7,424 nt of DNA from Actinomycetota bacterium (GTDB lineage: Bacteria > Actinomycetota > Actinomycetes > S36-B12 > CAIYMF01), in assembly GCA_009699025.1 (NCBI GenBank), contig WLOZ01000084.1, forward strand, positions 1-7,424, in the 5' to 3' direction. Under the pieces are notes generated by a model. That model had not been told where the DNA came from. It did not search any database and saw only the letters and a program-made list of their open reading frames with translations. The translations under genes and the position numbers were made by a program. Every line of letters begins with the position of its first letter. Positions within the stretch are counted from its first letter, which is position 1. Below are positions 1 through 6,572 of the stretch, one piece after another.

Positions 1-291
1 CCGCCCACAGGAACTGTTGAAGCGCAACTGGCGGTGGCGCTCACCGAGGCGCAGTCGGCCTACGACGATGGCGAGACCGCGCTGAAGACCAGCGACTTCA
101 CCGCCTACGGGGTCGCGCAGAAGAGGCTGGCTGCGGCACTCGCTCGGGCTGAGATCCTGGCCAAGCAGCTCGCGGGCGGGTCGTCGGCGACCCCCAGCCC
201 GACTCCGGACCCGACTCCCGACCCGACTCCGTCGACGACCGCGGCCTCGACTCCGATGCCAAGCCCCTCGACCACGCAGGCGACTGCCTAG
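1..291 (+). CDS. UPF0182 family membrane protein, C-terminal fragment (5' end outside window)
   Basis: The frame is open from base 1 to a TAG stop at 289-291, giving the last 96 residues of a longer protein. The segment with VEAQLAVALTEAQ, a Tyr-Asp-Asp-Gly-Glu-Thr-Ala-Leu-Lys stretch and DFTAYGVAQKRLAAALA resembles the helical C-terminal region of actinobacterial UPF0182 (COG1615) proteins. These are large multi-helix membrane proteins of roughly 950-1000 residues with unknown biochemical function. The final 35 or so residues are a low-complexity Pro/Thr/Ser/Asp tail built on a PTPD repeat, as is common at the ends of this family. A GTG at 34 could be read as a start, but the frame continues upstream in good coding sequence, so I treat the gene as truncated by the window edge. 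The family call comes from recognition of the C-terminal pattern only, because the membrane region is not visible. Confidence 0.78.
   Translation, partial: PPTGTVEAQLAVALTEAQSAYDDGETALKTSDFTAYGVAQKRLAAALARAEILAKQLAGGSSATPSPTPDPTPDPTPSTTAASTPMPSPSTTQATA
199..231 (+). repeat. 12-bp tandem repeat coding Pro-Thr-Pro-Asp
   Basis: Units CCGACTCCGGAC (199-210) and CCGACTCCCGAC (211-222), then a partial third unit from 223, lie in frame and encode repeated Pro-Thr-Pro-Asp in the tail of the UPF0182-type protein. Length variation by slippage is plausible and would keep the reading frame. Confidence 0.8.
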
Positions 292-419
292 GGTGCGGTG
301 ACCCTGCGGTCGAGTTCGGCCGGAGGCGCGCAGCAGGTGGGTCGAACGCGGCCTCGAATCACGCCGACGACCAGAATGGCCGGAAGGGCGACCGCGGCGA
401 GCGCAAGAACGTAAGGCAT
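288..419 (-). CDS. 43-residue single-helix membrane peptide with a Cys-Cys pair
   Basis: On the minus strand an ATG (417-419) opens a 43-codon frame that ends at TAG (288-290). The product begins MPYVLALAAVALPAILVV and continues through a hydrophobic helix (about residues 3-21). Then come Arg22, Arg24 and Arg26, an adjacent pair Cys29-Cys30, and a short polar tail with Asp37-Arg38-Arg39. By the positive-inside rule the C-terminus with the cysteines would face the cytoplasm. About 70% of third codon positions are G or C, which is compatible with a real gene. No Shine-Dalgarno sequence is visible, but TAGGCT (a TANNNT -10 type hexamer) ends six bases before the ATG, as expected for a leaderless actinobacterial transcript. 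The stop shares the CTAG at 288-291 with the convergent gene. I do not know its function. I have an impression of similar short actinobacterial peptides with a helix followed by CC, but cannot verify it. Confidence 0.52.
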   Translation of the reverse strand: MPYVLALAAVALPAILVVGVIRGRVRPTCCAPPAELDRRVTAP

Positions 420-425
420 GTCGTC

Positions 426-431
426 AGCCTA
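426..431 (-). promoter_or_regulatory. Possible -10 element for a leaderless transcript of the 43-residue peptide gene
   Basis: Read on the minus strand this is TAGGCT, which fits TANNNT. It is separated from the ATG by six bases (GACGAC), which would place transcription initiation at or next to the A of the start codon. No convincing -35 hexamer is visible upstream. Confidence 0.35.
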
Positions 432-464
432 GCCGCGACCCGGTCTCTCGGAGGCTGGGTGAGG

Positions 465-480
465 GCTCGCAGCGGCGAGC
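465..480. repeat. Short perfect inverted repeat, possible operator or hairpin
   Basis: GCTCGC (465-470) and GCGAGC (475-480) are exact reverse complements around a 4-base loop, AGCG. The stem can be extended by two more G-C pairs through a one-base bulge. No T-run follows on either strand, so it does not look like an intrinsic terminator. Its place between two divergent genes is compatible with a regulator site, but short GC-rich palindromes arise easily by chance in such DNA. Confidence 0.35.
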
Positions 481-589
481 GCCCCGGCACAGGCAACGAT
501 TCGGCAACGGCTAGGGGCGCTCACTCACATTCAGGTCGCATAACGGGAGAGACGCTGTAAGTATGAGGCCTCTTGCCCGACCCCTTCGT

Positions 590-595
590 GGAGGA
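590..595 (+). promoter_or_regulatory. Ribosome binding site of the substrate-binding protein gene
   Basis: GGAGGA lies five bases before the ATG at 601. This strong site decides the start. It also supports the product beginning directly with a lipoprotein signal peptide. Confidence 0.85.
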
Positions 596-600
596 CTCAG

Positions 601-2373
601 ATGCGAATCAATCGACTATCTGCTGCTGCGGCGTCCGTCACCGCTGCGGTCGCGCTGGCCGCCTGCTCGGCCGGCTCGACACCCGCGCCCACCTCCAGTG
701 CGAGCGCCAGCGGCGCCAGCACGGCGTCGGCCAGCGCCGTGCCCAGCGGCAGCGCCTCGGTCGGTACCGACGCTGAGGTTCGCCCGTTCCTGCCCGAGCA
801 CAAGGGCGGAACGCTTACCCTGCTCGCCAAGGCTGCTGCGGGCACGCTCGATCCCAAGGTCAACTACACCCTGCAGTTCTGGCAGGTCTTCCAGGCCACG
901 TACGACGGGCTCACGACGTTCAAAAAGGTCGATGGCGACGGATCGTTCACCGTGGTGCCCGACCTTGCCGAGTCAATCCCCGAGCCCACCAACGGCGGCA
1001 AGACCTACGTGTTCACGCTTCGCCCGGGCATCAAGTTCTCCGACGGAACCGACGTCACCACCGACGATGTTGTGGCCTCGTTCCAGCGCATCTTCACGGT
1101 GTCGAGCCCCACGGCCGGTTCGTTCTACAACGGCATTGTGGGCGCCGACGCATGCCTCAACGCACCTGAAAACTGCACCCTCGAGGGCGGCGTCGTGGGC
1201 GACAAGGCAGCGGGCACGGTGACCATCAACCTCACCAGCCCCGACCCCGAGTTCCTCTACAAGATCTCAGTGCCGCACGCGGCGATCAACCCCAAGAGTG
1301 CGCCCACCAAGGATGCTGGCAACACTCCGATCCCCACGACGGGTCCGTACATGTTTGCGTCGTATGACCCCAACACGGCGCTCGTGTTGGTGCGCAACCC
1401 CTACTTCAAGGAGTGGTCGCGCGCCGCTCAGCCCGAAGGCTACCCCGACGAGATCAACTACAAGTTCGGGCTCACGGTCGAGGCCGAGGTCACCGCGGTG
1501 CAAAACAATCAGGCCAACTGGGTGTATGACCCGCCCCCCGCCGACCGCCTCGCCGAGATTGGCTCGAAGTACGCAGACCAAGCGCACATCAACGAACTCA
1601 CCGCCTTCTGGTACCTGCCGCTCAACGTCAACATCGCGCCGTTCAACAACCTCAAGGCGCGTCAGGCTGTCAACTGGGCCATCGACCGCAACGCGGTGGT
1701 GCAGTTGTACGGTGGCCCCAACCTGGCGGCTCCCGTGTGCACCATTCTGCCGCCCGGATTCCCCGGCTACGAGGCTAAGTGCCAGTACACGAAGCCCGCG
1801 GGCGACACGTGGCAGGGACCCGACCTCGACAAGGCCAAGCAGTTGGTGCAGGAGTCTGGCACCGCGGGCCAGGAGGTAACGGTCATCGTCTCCGACGACG
1901 AGGTCAACAAGGCTGTGGGTGAGTACGTGCAGTCGGTGCTGAACCAGATCGGCTACCAGGCCAAGGTCAAGGCGATCTCGGGCAACATCCAGTTCACGTA
2001 TATCCAGAACACCAACAACAAGGTGCAGATCAGCGTCACGCAGTGGTATCAGGACTACCCGGCCGCCTCTGACTTCCTCAACGTGCTGCTCGGCTGCGCC
2101 TCGTTCACTCCAGGCAGCGATTCGTCGATCAACATGGCTGGCTTCTGCGACAAGAAGATCCAGGCCCAGATGGATGAAGCGCTGAAGACCGAGCAGACCA
2201 GCTTCGACGAGGCCAACACAATGTGGGCGGCCGTCGACCAGGAGATGATGGAACAGAGCCCGCTGGTTCCGATCATGACGCCGAAGTTGATCGACTTCCT
2301 GTCAAAGGACACCGGCAACTACCAGTTCAGCAAGCAGTTCTACATGCTCGTCTCCCAGCTCTGGGTTAAGTAG
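601..2373 (+). CDS. Peptide ABC transporter substrate-binding lipoprotein (SBP family 5, OppA/DppA type)
   Basis: This 590-residue protein is the extracytoplasmic receptor that captures oligopeptides or related solutes and delivers them to the OppB/OppC channel. Residues 1-21 form a lipoprotein signal peptide with lipobox Leu19-Ala20-Ala21-Cys22. Cys22 would be lipidated and anchor the protein to the membrane. A Ser/Ala/Pro/Thr-rich linker follows to about residue 56. The SBP_bac_5 (cluster C) domain then runs to the end, with family hallmarks KTYVFTLRPGIKFSDGT (134-150), TTDDVVASF (153-161), TGPYMF (247-252) and RQAVNWAIDR (354-363). Besides the lipid cysteine there are six more, seemingly in neighbouring pairs (for example Cys185/Cys192 and Cys380/Cys394), which may form disulfides outside the cell. 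The length is normal for the class. It is the first gene of the transport operon. The ligand cannot be read from sequence: peptides are most likely, but members of this family also bind sugars, nickel or opines. Confidence 0.95.
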   Translation: MRINRLSAAAASVTAAVALAACSAGSTPAPTSSASASGASTASASAVPSGSASVGTDAEVRPFLPEHKGGTLTLLAKAAAGTLDPKVNYTLQFWQVFQATYDGLTTFKKVDGDGSFTVVPDLAESIPEPTNGGKTYVFTLRPGIKFSDGTDVTTDDVVASFQRIFTVSSPTAGSFYNGIVGADACLNAPENCTLEGGVVGDKAAGTVTINLTSPDPEFLYKISVPHAAINPKSAPTKDAGNTPIPTTGPYMFASYDPNTALVLVRNPYFKEWSRAAQPEGYPDEINYKFGLTVEAEVTAVQNNQANWVYDPPPADRLAEIGSKYADQAHINELTAFWYLPLNVNIAPFNNLKARQAVNWAIDRNAVVQLYGGPNLAAPVCTILPPGFPGYEAKCQYTKPAGDTWQGPDLDKAKQLVQESGTAGQEVTVIVSDDEVNKAVGEYVQSVLNQIGYQAKVKAISGNIQFTYIQNTNNKVQISVTQWYQDYPAASDFLNVLLGCASFTPGSDSSINMAGFCDKKIQAQMDEALKTEQTSFDEANTMWAAVDQEMMEQSPLVPIMTPKLIDFLSKDTGNYQFSKQFYMLVSQLWVK

Positions 2374-2395
2374 GGCTGACGCAGAGGGCGCTCTG

Positions 2396-3454
2396 ATGAC
2401 CACGCTCGACGCCGAGGTTGCGGGGCACCATGGCCCCGCGGCCTCGCGCCGGCCGGAATCTCCCTCCGCGCCCACCCCGGGTCCGTGGCGGCAGGCGTGG
2501 CGCGACCTTCGGCGCAACAGGGTGGCCATGGGCTCGCTCGTGGTGCTCGTGCTGATTGTCGTGGTGTGCATTGCCGCGCCGCTGTACGAGTCGGCCATCG
2601 CGCACACCGATGCCTTCACCTCAAATGTGCAGGGTGTCATCGTCATCGACGGGCAGCAGGTGAAGGTGCTCGAGACGTCGTCGGAGGGACTCGGGCTGGG
2701 GGTCAACCCGATCGGCCCCACCTGGACCAACCAGTTCTTTCTCGGGGCCGACAACCAGGGCCGCGACGTAGCAGCGCGCATGCTCTATGGCGGTCGCAAC
2801 AGCATTCTGATTGGCTTCGCATCGGCGATCCTGTGCTGCGTGGTTGCCGGCGTCGTCGGAATCGTGGCGGGCTTCTTTGGCCGAGGCGTCGATGCCGTGC
2901 TCTCGCGTGGGCTCGATGTGCTGTGGGCCTTCCCTGTGTACCTACTCGCCATTTGCCTGTCGGTGGTACTCATCAACAGCAGCGTCTCGGTGGGGCCGGT
3001 CACTCTTACCTCTGGAAGTCTGTGGCTGCCCATCGTGATTATTGGGCTGGTGTATGTGCCGTACGTGGCGCGGCCGGTGCGCGGGCAGGTGATGTCGCTG
3101 CGCGAGCGCGAATTCGTGCAGGCGGCCGTGGGCGCAGGCGCCCCCGATCTGCGGTTGCTGCGTCGAGAGATCCTGCCCAATGTGCTCCCCACGATCATTG
3201 TGTTCCTGCCACTGATGGCGGCGATCAACATGCTGACCGAGGCCGCGCTGTCGTTCCTGTCGATCGGGGTGCAGCCGCCCGAGGCAAGCTGGGGCACCAT
3301 CATCAACGACGGGGTCGGACTGCTGTACACGCGCCCGTGGGTTGCTCTCGCCCCGGGCATCATGCTCGCGCTGACTGCTGTGGTGCTCAATCTGCTGGGT
3401 GACGGCGTGCGCGACTCGCTCGACCCCAAGGCACGGCTCCGGGGCGGGGTCTGA
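2396..3454 (+). CDS. Peptide ABC transporter permease, OppC/DppC type
   Basis: This 352-residue inner-membrane subunit forms one half of the translocation channel. An N-terminal cytoplasmic tail rich in Pro/Ala/Arg (1-42) precedes the first helix (about 43-63). A periplasm-side loop of about 50 residues follows, leading to the OppC/DppC signature FLGADNQGRDVAARMLYGG (115-133). Further helices lie near 137-162, 174-194, 208-228, 263-290 and 316-335. The cytoplasmic EAA loop that docks on the ATPases runs from about 237 to 265 (EREFVQAAVGAGAPDLRLL and onward to the ILPN at 259-262). The start ATG is preceded by AGAGGG (2383-2388) at seven bases, and only 22 bases separate it from the binding-protein gene. 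The TGA stop overlaps the next ATG by one base. Here the C-type permease precedes the B-type, the reverse of the classic dppABCDF order. Confidence 0.93.
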   Translation: MTTLDAEVAGHHGPAASRRPESPSAPTPGPWRQAWRDLRRNRVAMGSLVVLVLIVVVCIAAPLYESAIAHTDAFTSNVQGVIVIDGQQVKVLETSSEGLGLGVNPIGPTWTNQFFLGADNQGRDVAARMLYGGRNSILIGFASAILCCVVAGVVGIVAGFFGRGVDAVLSRGLDVLWAFPVYLLAICLSVVLINSSVSVGPVTLTSGSLWLPIVIIGLVYVPYVARPVRGQVMSLREREFVQAAVGAGAPDLRLLRREILPNVLPTIIVFLPLMAAINMLTEAALSFLSIGVQPPEASWGTIINDGVGLLYTRPWVALAPGIMLALTAVVLNLLGDGVRDSLDPKARLRGGV

Positions 3455-4422
3455 TGGTTCGCTTCGCTGGCAAGCGGGCTCTCGCTGCCCTGCTCGTGCT
3501 CTTCGCGATCAGTGTGCTGGTGTTCCTCATCTTCTTCGCCACGCCCGGGGTCGACCCCGCGGCCAGAATCGCGGGCCGTAACGCGAGCCAGGAGACGCTC
3601 GCCCAGGTGCGTGCCTCCTTCGGTTTCGACCAGCCAATCTGGACGCAGTACCTGCTGATGATGCGCCACCTGTTTATCGACCGCGACCTCACGTCGTTTG
3701 TCAACCGCGGCGCCCAGGTGATTCCTCAGGTGGTTCAGGCGATTCCCGTGACCCTCTCCCTGGTTTTCGGAGCAGCGGTTATCTGGGTGGTGATGGCGCT
3801 CATCATGGGAGTTGCTGCCACCGCCTGGCGTGGCACCGTAATTGACCCGTTGATCCTCGTGATCGGGGTCATCGGAGTGTCGCTGCCGGTGTTCTGGCTA
3901 GGTGAGGTGGTCAATCTCGTCACGCAAAGCCGCCTGCACGACACGGTATTCGCGTGGGTGCCGCCGCTCGGTTACGCGCCGCTCAGCGAGGGCGTGGGCA
4001 CGTGGGCGCTGCACCTGCTGTTCCCGTGGCTCACGCTGGCCGTGCTCTACGCCGGCATCTACGCGCGCGTGCTGCGCTCGGAGATGGTGCAGTCAATGAA
4101 CGAGGACTACGTGCGCATGGCACGGGCCAAGGGCATCGGTGAAACGCGGGTGCTCATCCGGCACTCCTTGCGTACCTCGCTGATCTCGGTGGTGAGCCTT
4201 TTTGGCCTCGATTTCGGAGCACTCATCGGCGGGGCGGCGCTGCTGACCGAGGTGGTGTTCGGGCTGCAGGGCGTGGGCAAGCTGACCTACGACTCGCTGC
4301 AGAACTTTGACCTGCCGGTGATCCTCGCCTGCGTGCTGTACGCCGCGTTCTTCGTGGTGCTCGCCAACTTCATCGTCGACCTCCTGTACGCCTGGCTCGA
4401 TCCGAGGGTGCGCCATGTCTGA
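3454..4422 (+). CDS. Peptide ABC transporter permease, OppB/DppB type
   Basis: This 322-residue protein is the second channel subunit. Helix 1 (about 9-29) follows a short basic N-terminus. A roughly 65-residue extracytoplasmic region precedes the remaining helices, at about 99-121, 131-150, 186-204, 245-268 and 289-313. The EAA loop is at 216-244, with EDYVRMARAKGIGETRVL at its core, ending in the HSLR that typically precedes the next helix. The C-terminus (LYAWLDPRVRHV) matches the usual ending of OppB-type permeases. Its ATG begins on the last base of the upstream TGA. It has only a G-rich stretch rather than a clear Shine-Dalgarno, so translation is probably coupled to the preceding permease gene. 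Its own stop overlaps the following ATPase gene by eight bases. Confidence 0.94.
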   Translation: MVRFAGKRALAALLVLFAISVLVFLIFFATPGVDPAARIAGRNASQETLAQVRASFGFDQPIWTQYLLMMRHLFIDRDLTSFVNRGAQVIPQVVQAIPVTLSLVFGAAVIWVVMALIMGVAATAWRGTVIDPLILVIGVIGVSLPVFWLGEVVNLVTQSRLHDTVFAWVPPLGYAPLSEGVGTWALHLLFPWLTLAVLYAGIYARVLRSEMVQSMNEDYVRMARAKGIGETRVLIRHSLRTSLISVVSLFGLDFGALIGGAALLTEVVFGLQGVGKLTYDSLQNFDLPVILACVLYAAFFVVLANFIVDLLYAWLDPRVRHV

Positions 4423-5446
4423 GGCCACCGAGCCCCTGCTCGACGTGCGCAACCTGCGCGTTTCATTCCGCACTCGCACCGGTCTGGTCACGGCGGTCGA
4501 CGGCATCTCCTTCACGGTGGGCCGCGGCGACGTGGTGGGTCTGGTGGGCGAGTCGGGGTCGGGTAAGAGCGTGTCGATGCTGTCGGTGTTGGGGCTCATC
4601 GACAACCCCAACTGCGTCATTGAGGGGCAGGCGCTCTTCCATGGACGCGACCTGCTCACCATGAGTGACGATGAACTGCGCGCGGTGCGGGGTGCCGAGA
4701 TCGCCATGATCTTCCAAGACCCCATGACGTCGCTCACGCCCGTGTACACGGCCGGTTGGCACATCAGTGAGCAGATCAGGGCACACGAGAAGGTGTCGAA
4801 GCGGGCCGCGCACGACCGCGCGGTGCAACTGCTCACGGCGGTCGGAATCCCCAACGCCGCCGAGCGGGTCAACGCGTACCCGCACGAGTTCTCAGGAGGT
4901 ATGCGCCAGCGCGTGGTGATCGCCATGGCGCTGTCGTGTAACCCGTCGCTGCTGATCGCCGACGAGCCGACCACCGCGCTCGATGTGACCATCCAGGCCC
5001 AGATTCTTGACTTGCTGCAAGGACTGCAGCGCGAGTTCGGTTCGTCGATCGTGCTGATCACTCACGATATGGGCGTGGTGTCGCAGGTGAGTGACCGGGT
5101 GATGGTGATGTATGGGGGGCGGCTCGCCGAGGCTGGCCCGCGTCGTGAGGTGATGCGCACTCCGCTCCACCCGTACACGTGGGGGCTGATGGCGTCGATC
5201 CCACCCACCGATGGCTCGAAGGTGGCCAGGCTTGCGGCGATCCCAGGTGCACCGATCTCGCCGAGCGATCCCGATCGTGACCACTGCCTGTTCTCGGCGC
5301 GCTGCGCCTTCGCTTCCGACGTGTGCCGGCCCGAGCCCTTGCTTGTCGAGCACATCCCGGGGCACGCCGACTCGTGTGTTCTCCCATTCGGCGAGCGCTC
5401 CGAACTGCGGCGCCGCGCCACTCAGGCCGTCGAGGTCGCCACGTGA
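4415..5446 (+). CDS. Peptide ABC transporter ATP-binding protein, OppD/DppD type
   Basis: This 343-residue cytoplasmic ATPase powers import, working as a pair with the next gene product. It has Walker A GESGSGKS (45-52), Q-loop Gln101 in FQDPMTSL, ABC signature FSGGMRQR (159-166), Walker B LLIADEP (179-185, catalytic Glu184) and switch His217 in ITHDMG. The C-terminal oligopeptide/dipeptide extension starts near LHPYTWGLM (251-259). It carries Cys291-x5-Cys297-x6-Cys304-x16-Cys321, the four-cysteine motif reported to hold an iron-sulfur cluster in related actinobacterial OppD. The SGG-M-RQR form of the signature is usual for D-type subunits. The start ATG has GAGGG (4404-4408) six bases upstream and overlaps the permease gene by eight bases. 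The TGA stop overlaps the next GTG start. Confidence 0.95.
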   Translation: MSEATEPLLDVRNLRVSFRTRTGLVTAVDGISFTVGRGDVVGLVGESGSGKSVSMLSVLGLIDNPNCVIEGQALFHGRDLLTMSDDELRAVRGAEIAMIFQDPMTSLTPVYTAGWHISEQIRAHEKVSKRAAHDRAVQLLTAVGIPNAAERVNAYPHEFSGGMRQRVVIAMALSCNPSLLIADEPTTALDVTIQAQILDLLQGLQREFGSSIVLITHDMGVVSQVSDRVMVMYGGRLAEAGPRREVMRTPLHPYTWGLMASIPPTDGSKVARLAAIPGAPISPSDPDRDHCLFSARCAFASDVCRPEPLLVEHIPGHADSCVLPFGERSELRRRATQAVEVAT

Positions 5447-6447
5447 GCGAGTTCCCCGCCGACGAGCGTTCCGTGCTACTTGAGGCGCGAGACGTGGTGA
5501 AGCACTTCCCCATCCGCACGCCGAAGGGCAAGCAACTCGTGCAGGCCGTCGACGGTGTGAGCCTCTCAGTGCGGGCCGGAGAGACACTGGGACTGGTGGG
5601 CGAGAGTGGGTGCGGCAAGTCGACGCTGGGTCGGTGCCTGGTGCGGCTGCTCGCCCCCACCAGCGGACAGGTGATCTTCGACGGCGTCGACATCACCACC
5701 ACGAGCCGTCGCGAGCTTCGTTCGCTGCGCACCGGGTTCCAGATGATCTTTCAAGACCCCTACGCCTCGCTGAATCCGCGCCGACGCGCGCTGGCCACGG
5801 TCGAGGAGCCGATGCTGACCCACTCGATGGGAACTAGGGCCGAAATTCGCGCGAGGGCGCTGATGCTGCTCGAGCAGGTGGGATTCGATCCCTCGTACGC
5901 CGATCGCTACCCGCATGAGTTTTCGGGCGGCCAGCGCCAGCGGCTCGGCATCGCGCGGGCGCTCGCGCTCAAGCCGCGGCTACTGGTTGCCGACGAGCCC
6001 GTGTCGGCGCTCGACGTATCGATTCAGGCCCAGGTGCTGAACCTGTTGGCCGATCTGCAGGCTGAGCACTCGCTCACCTACGTCTTTATCGCCCACGACC
6101 TCGCGGTGGTGCACCACATTGCTGACCGCATCGGTGTGATGTATCTGGGCGAGTTAGTTGAGGTGGGGTCGTCGACCGATGTGTATACCGCGCCCCGGCA
6201 CCCGTACACGGAAGCGCTGATCTCGGCGATTCCGGTGATCGATGCCGAGCTCGAAACCCGCGAGCGCATCGTGCTGACCGGTGACCTGCCGAGCCCGATC
6301 GACAAGCCGTCGGGGTGCGTGTTCAACCCGAGGTGCCATTACGCGCAGGACGTGTGCCGCACCGACCGCCCCACGCTGCAGCTGCTCGACGACGGCCGCG
6401 AGGTGGCCTGCCACTTTCCGCTCTCGCTTCCCCTTGCGGTGGTGTGA
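5443..6447 (+). CDS. Peptide ABC transporter ATP-binding protein, OppF/DppF type
   Basis: This 334-residue protein is the partner ATPase. It has Walker A GESGCGKS (53-60), Q-loop Gln104 in FQDPYASLNP, signature FSGGQRQR (160-167), Walker B LLVADEP (180-186) and switch His218 in IAHDL. The C-terminal extension begins near RHPYTEAL (252-259) and contains Cys292-x5-Cys298-x6-Cys305-x17-Cys323, nearly the same spacing as in the D-type partner. The frame is open upstream to 5323, but that stretch lies inside the previous gene and gives an Arg/Ala-rich non-homologous leader. I chose GTG 5443 because it forms the compact GTGA overlap with the upstream stop, has GAGG (5432-5435) seven bases before it, and puts the usual short N-terminus ahead of LLEARDVVKHFP. 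No clear terminator follows the gene. Confidence 0.94.
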   Translation: MSEFPADERSVLLEARDVVKHFPIRTPKGKQLVQAVDGVSLSVRAGETLGLVGESGCGKSTLGRCLVRLLAPTSGQVIFDGVDITTTSRRELRSLRTGFQMIFQDPYASLNPRRRALATVEEPMLTHSMGTRAEIRARALMLLEQVGFDPSYADRYPHEFSGGQRQRLGIARALALKPRLLVADEPVSALDVSIQAQVLNLLADLQAEHSLTYVFIAHDLAVVHHIADRIGVMYLGELVEVGSSTDVYTAPRHPYTEALISAIPVIDAELETRERIVLTGDLPSPIDKPSGCVFNPRCHYAQDVCRTDRPTLQLLDDGREVACHFPLSLPLAVV

Positions 6448-6562
6448 TCCCCTCCCAGCTGTGTGGCTGACTCCTCATTCCCGAAAATCGAGAACGGCGT
6501 CGGCTGATAGCCTGCGTGAGAACAGGCGGAGACAAGGGTGCTGATGAGTCGCCGAACACGAC

Positions 6563-6567
6563 GGAGG
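6563..6567 (+). promoter_or_regulatory. Ribosome binding site that favours the internal GTG start of the PqqD-like gene
   Basis: GGAGG sits five bases before GTG 6573. The longer alternative start, GTG 6516, has no comparable site. TAGCCT (6508-6513) upstream would fit a weak TANNNT -10 element, giving a leader of roughly 50 bases to this GTG. Confidence 0.55.
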
Positions 6568-6572
6568 AGCTT

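Larger units (their letters stand above)
420..600. other. Divergent intergenic region between the small minus-strand gene and the peptide-transport operon
   Basis: I see no convincing gene in these 181 bases. They must hold the control region of the transport operon and probably the start of the small minus-strand gene. Visible elements are a perfect 6-bp inverted repeat (465-480), a 7-bp direct repeat GGCAACG at 492-498 and 503-509 (11-bp period, one helical turn), and weak AT-richer patches at CATAAC (539-544) and TAAGTA (558-563). The last two are the only -10 candidates for the operon, and neither has a good -35 partner. The promoter itself is therefore not resolved. Confidence 0.55.

Noticed and set aside
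290..305. Weak hairpin AGGGT/ACCCT after the UPF0182-type stop codon
   Set aside because: It has only five base pairs and no T-run on either strand, so it is not a convincing terminator.
563..1222. 219-codon plus-strand frame overlapping the binding-protein gene
   Set aside because: Its product is Arg/Pro/Ser-rich and frame-shifted relative to the SBP family 5 protein, which has a strong ribosome binding site, lipobox and domain motifs.
2785..3669. Long open frame on the minus strand (294 codons) opposite the two permease genes
   Set aside because: The same shadow effect applies: low-complexity Ser/Thr/Arg-rich product, no plausible ribosome binding context, and it spans the junction of two well-supported genes.
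4093..5061. Long open frame on the minus strand (322 codons) opposite the permease/ATPase junction
   Set aside because: It lies entirely antisense to genes with complete family motifs. Its product is Ser/Arg/Pro-rich with no recognisable domain, as expected from a codon-biased high-GC shadow.
5323..5442. Upstream extension of the OppF-type ATPase
   Set aside because: It would lie within the preceding ATPase gene, adds 40 Arg/Ala-rich residues foreign to the family, and competes with a GTG that has a suitable ribosome binding site and the typical GTGA overlap.
6448..6515. Possible terminator after the transport operon
   Set aside because: Only 4-bp stems (CAGC/GCTG and GGCT/AGCC) are visible and no T-run follows. 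I cannot support a terminator here.
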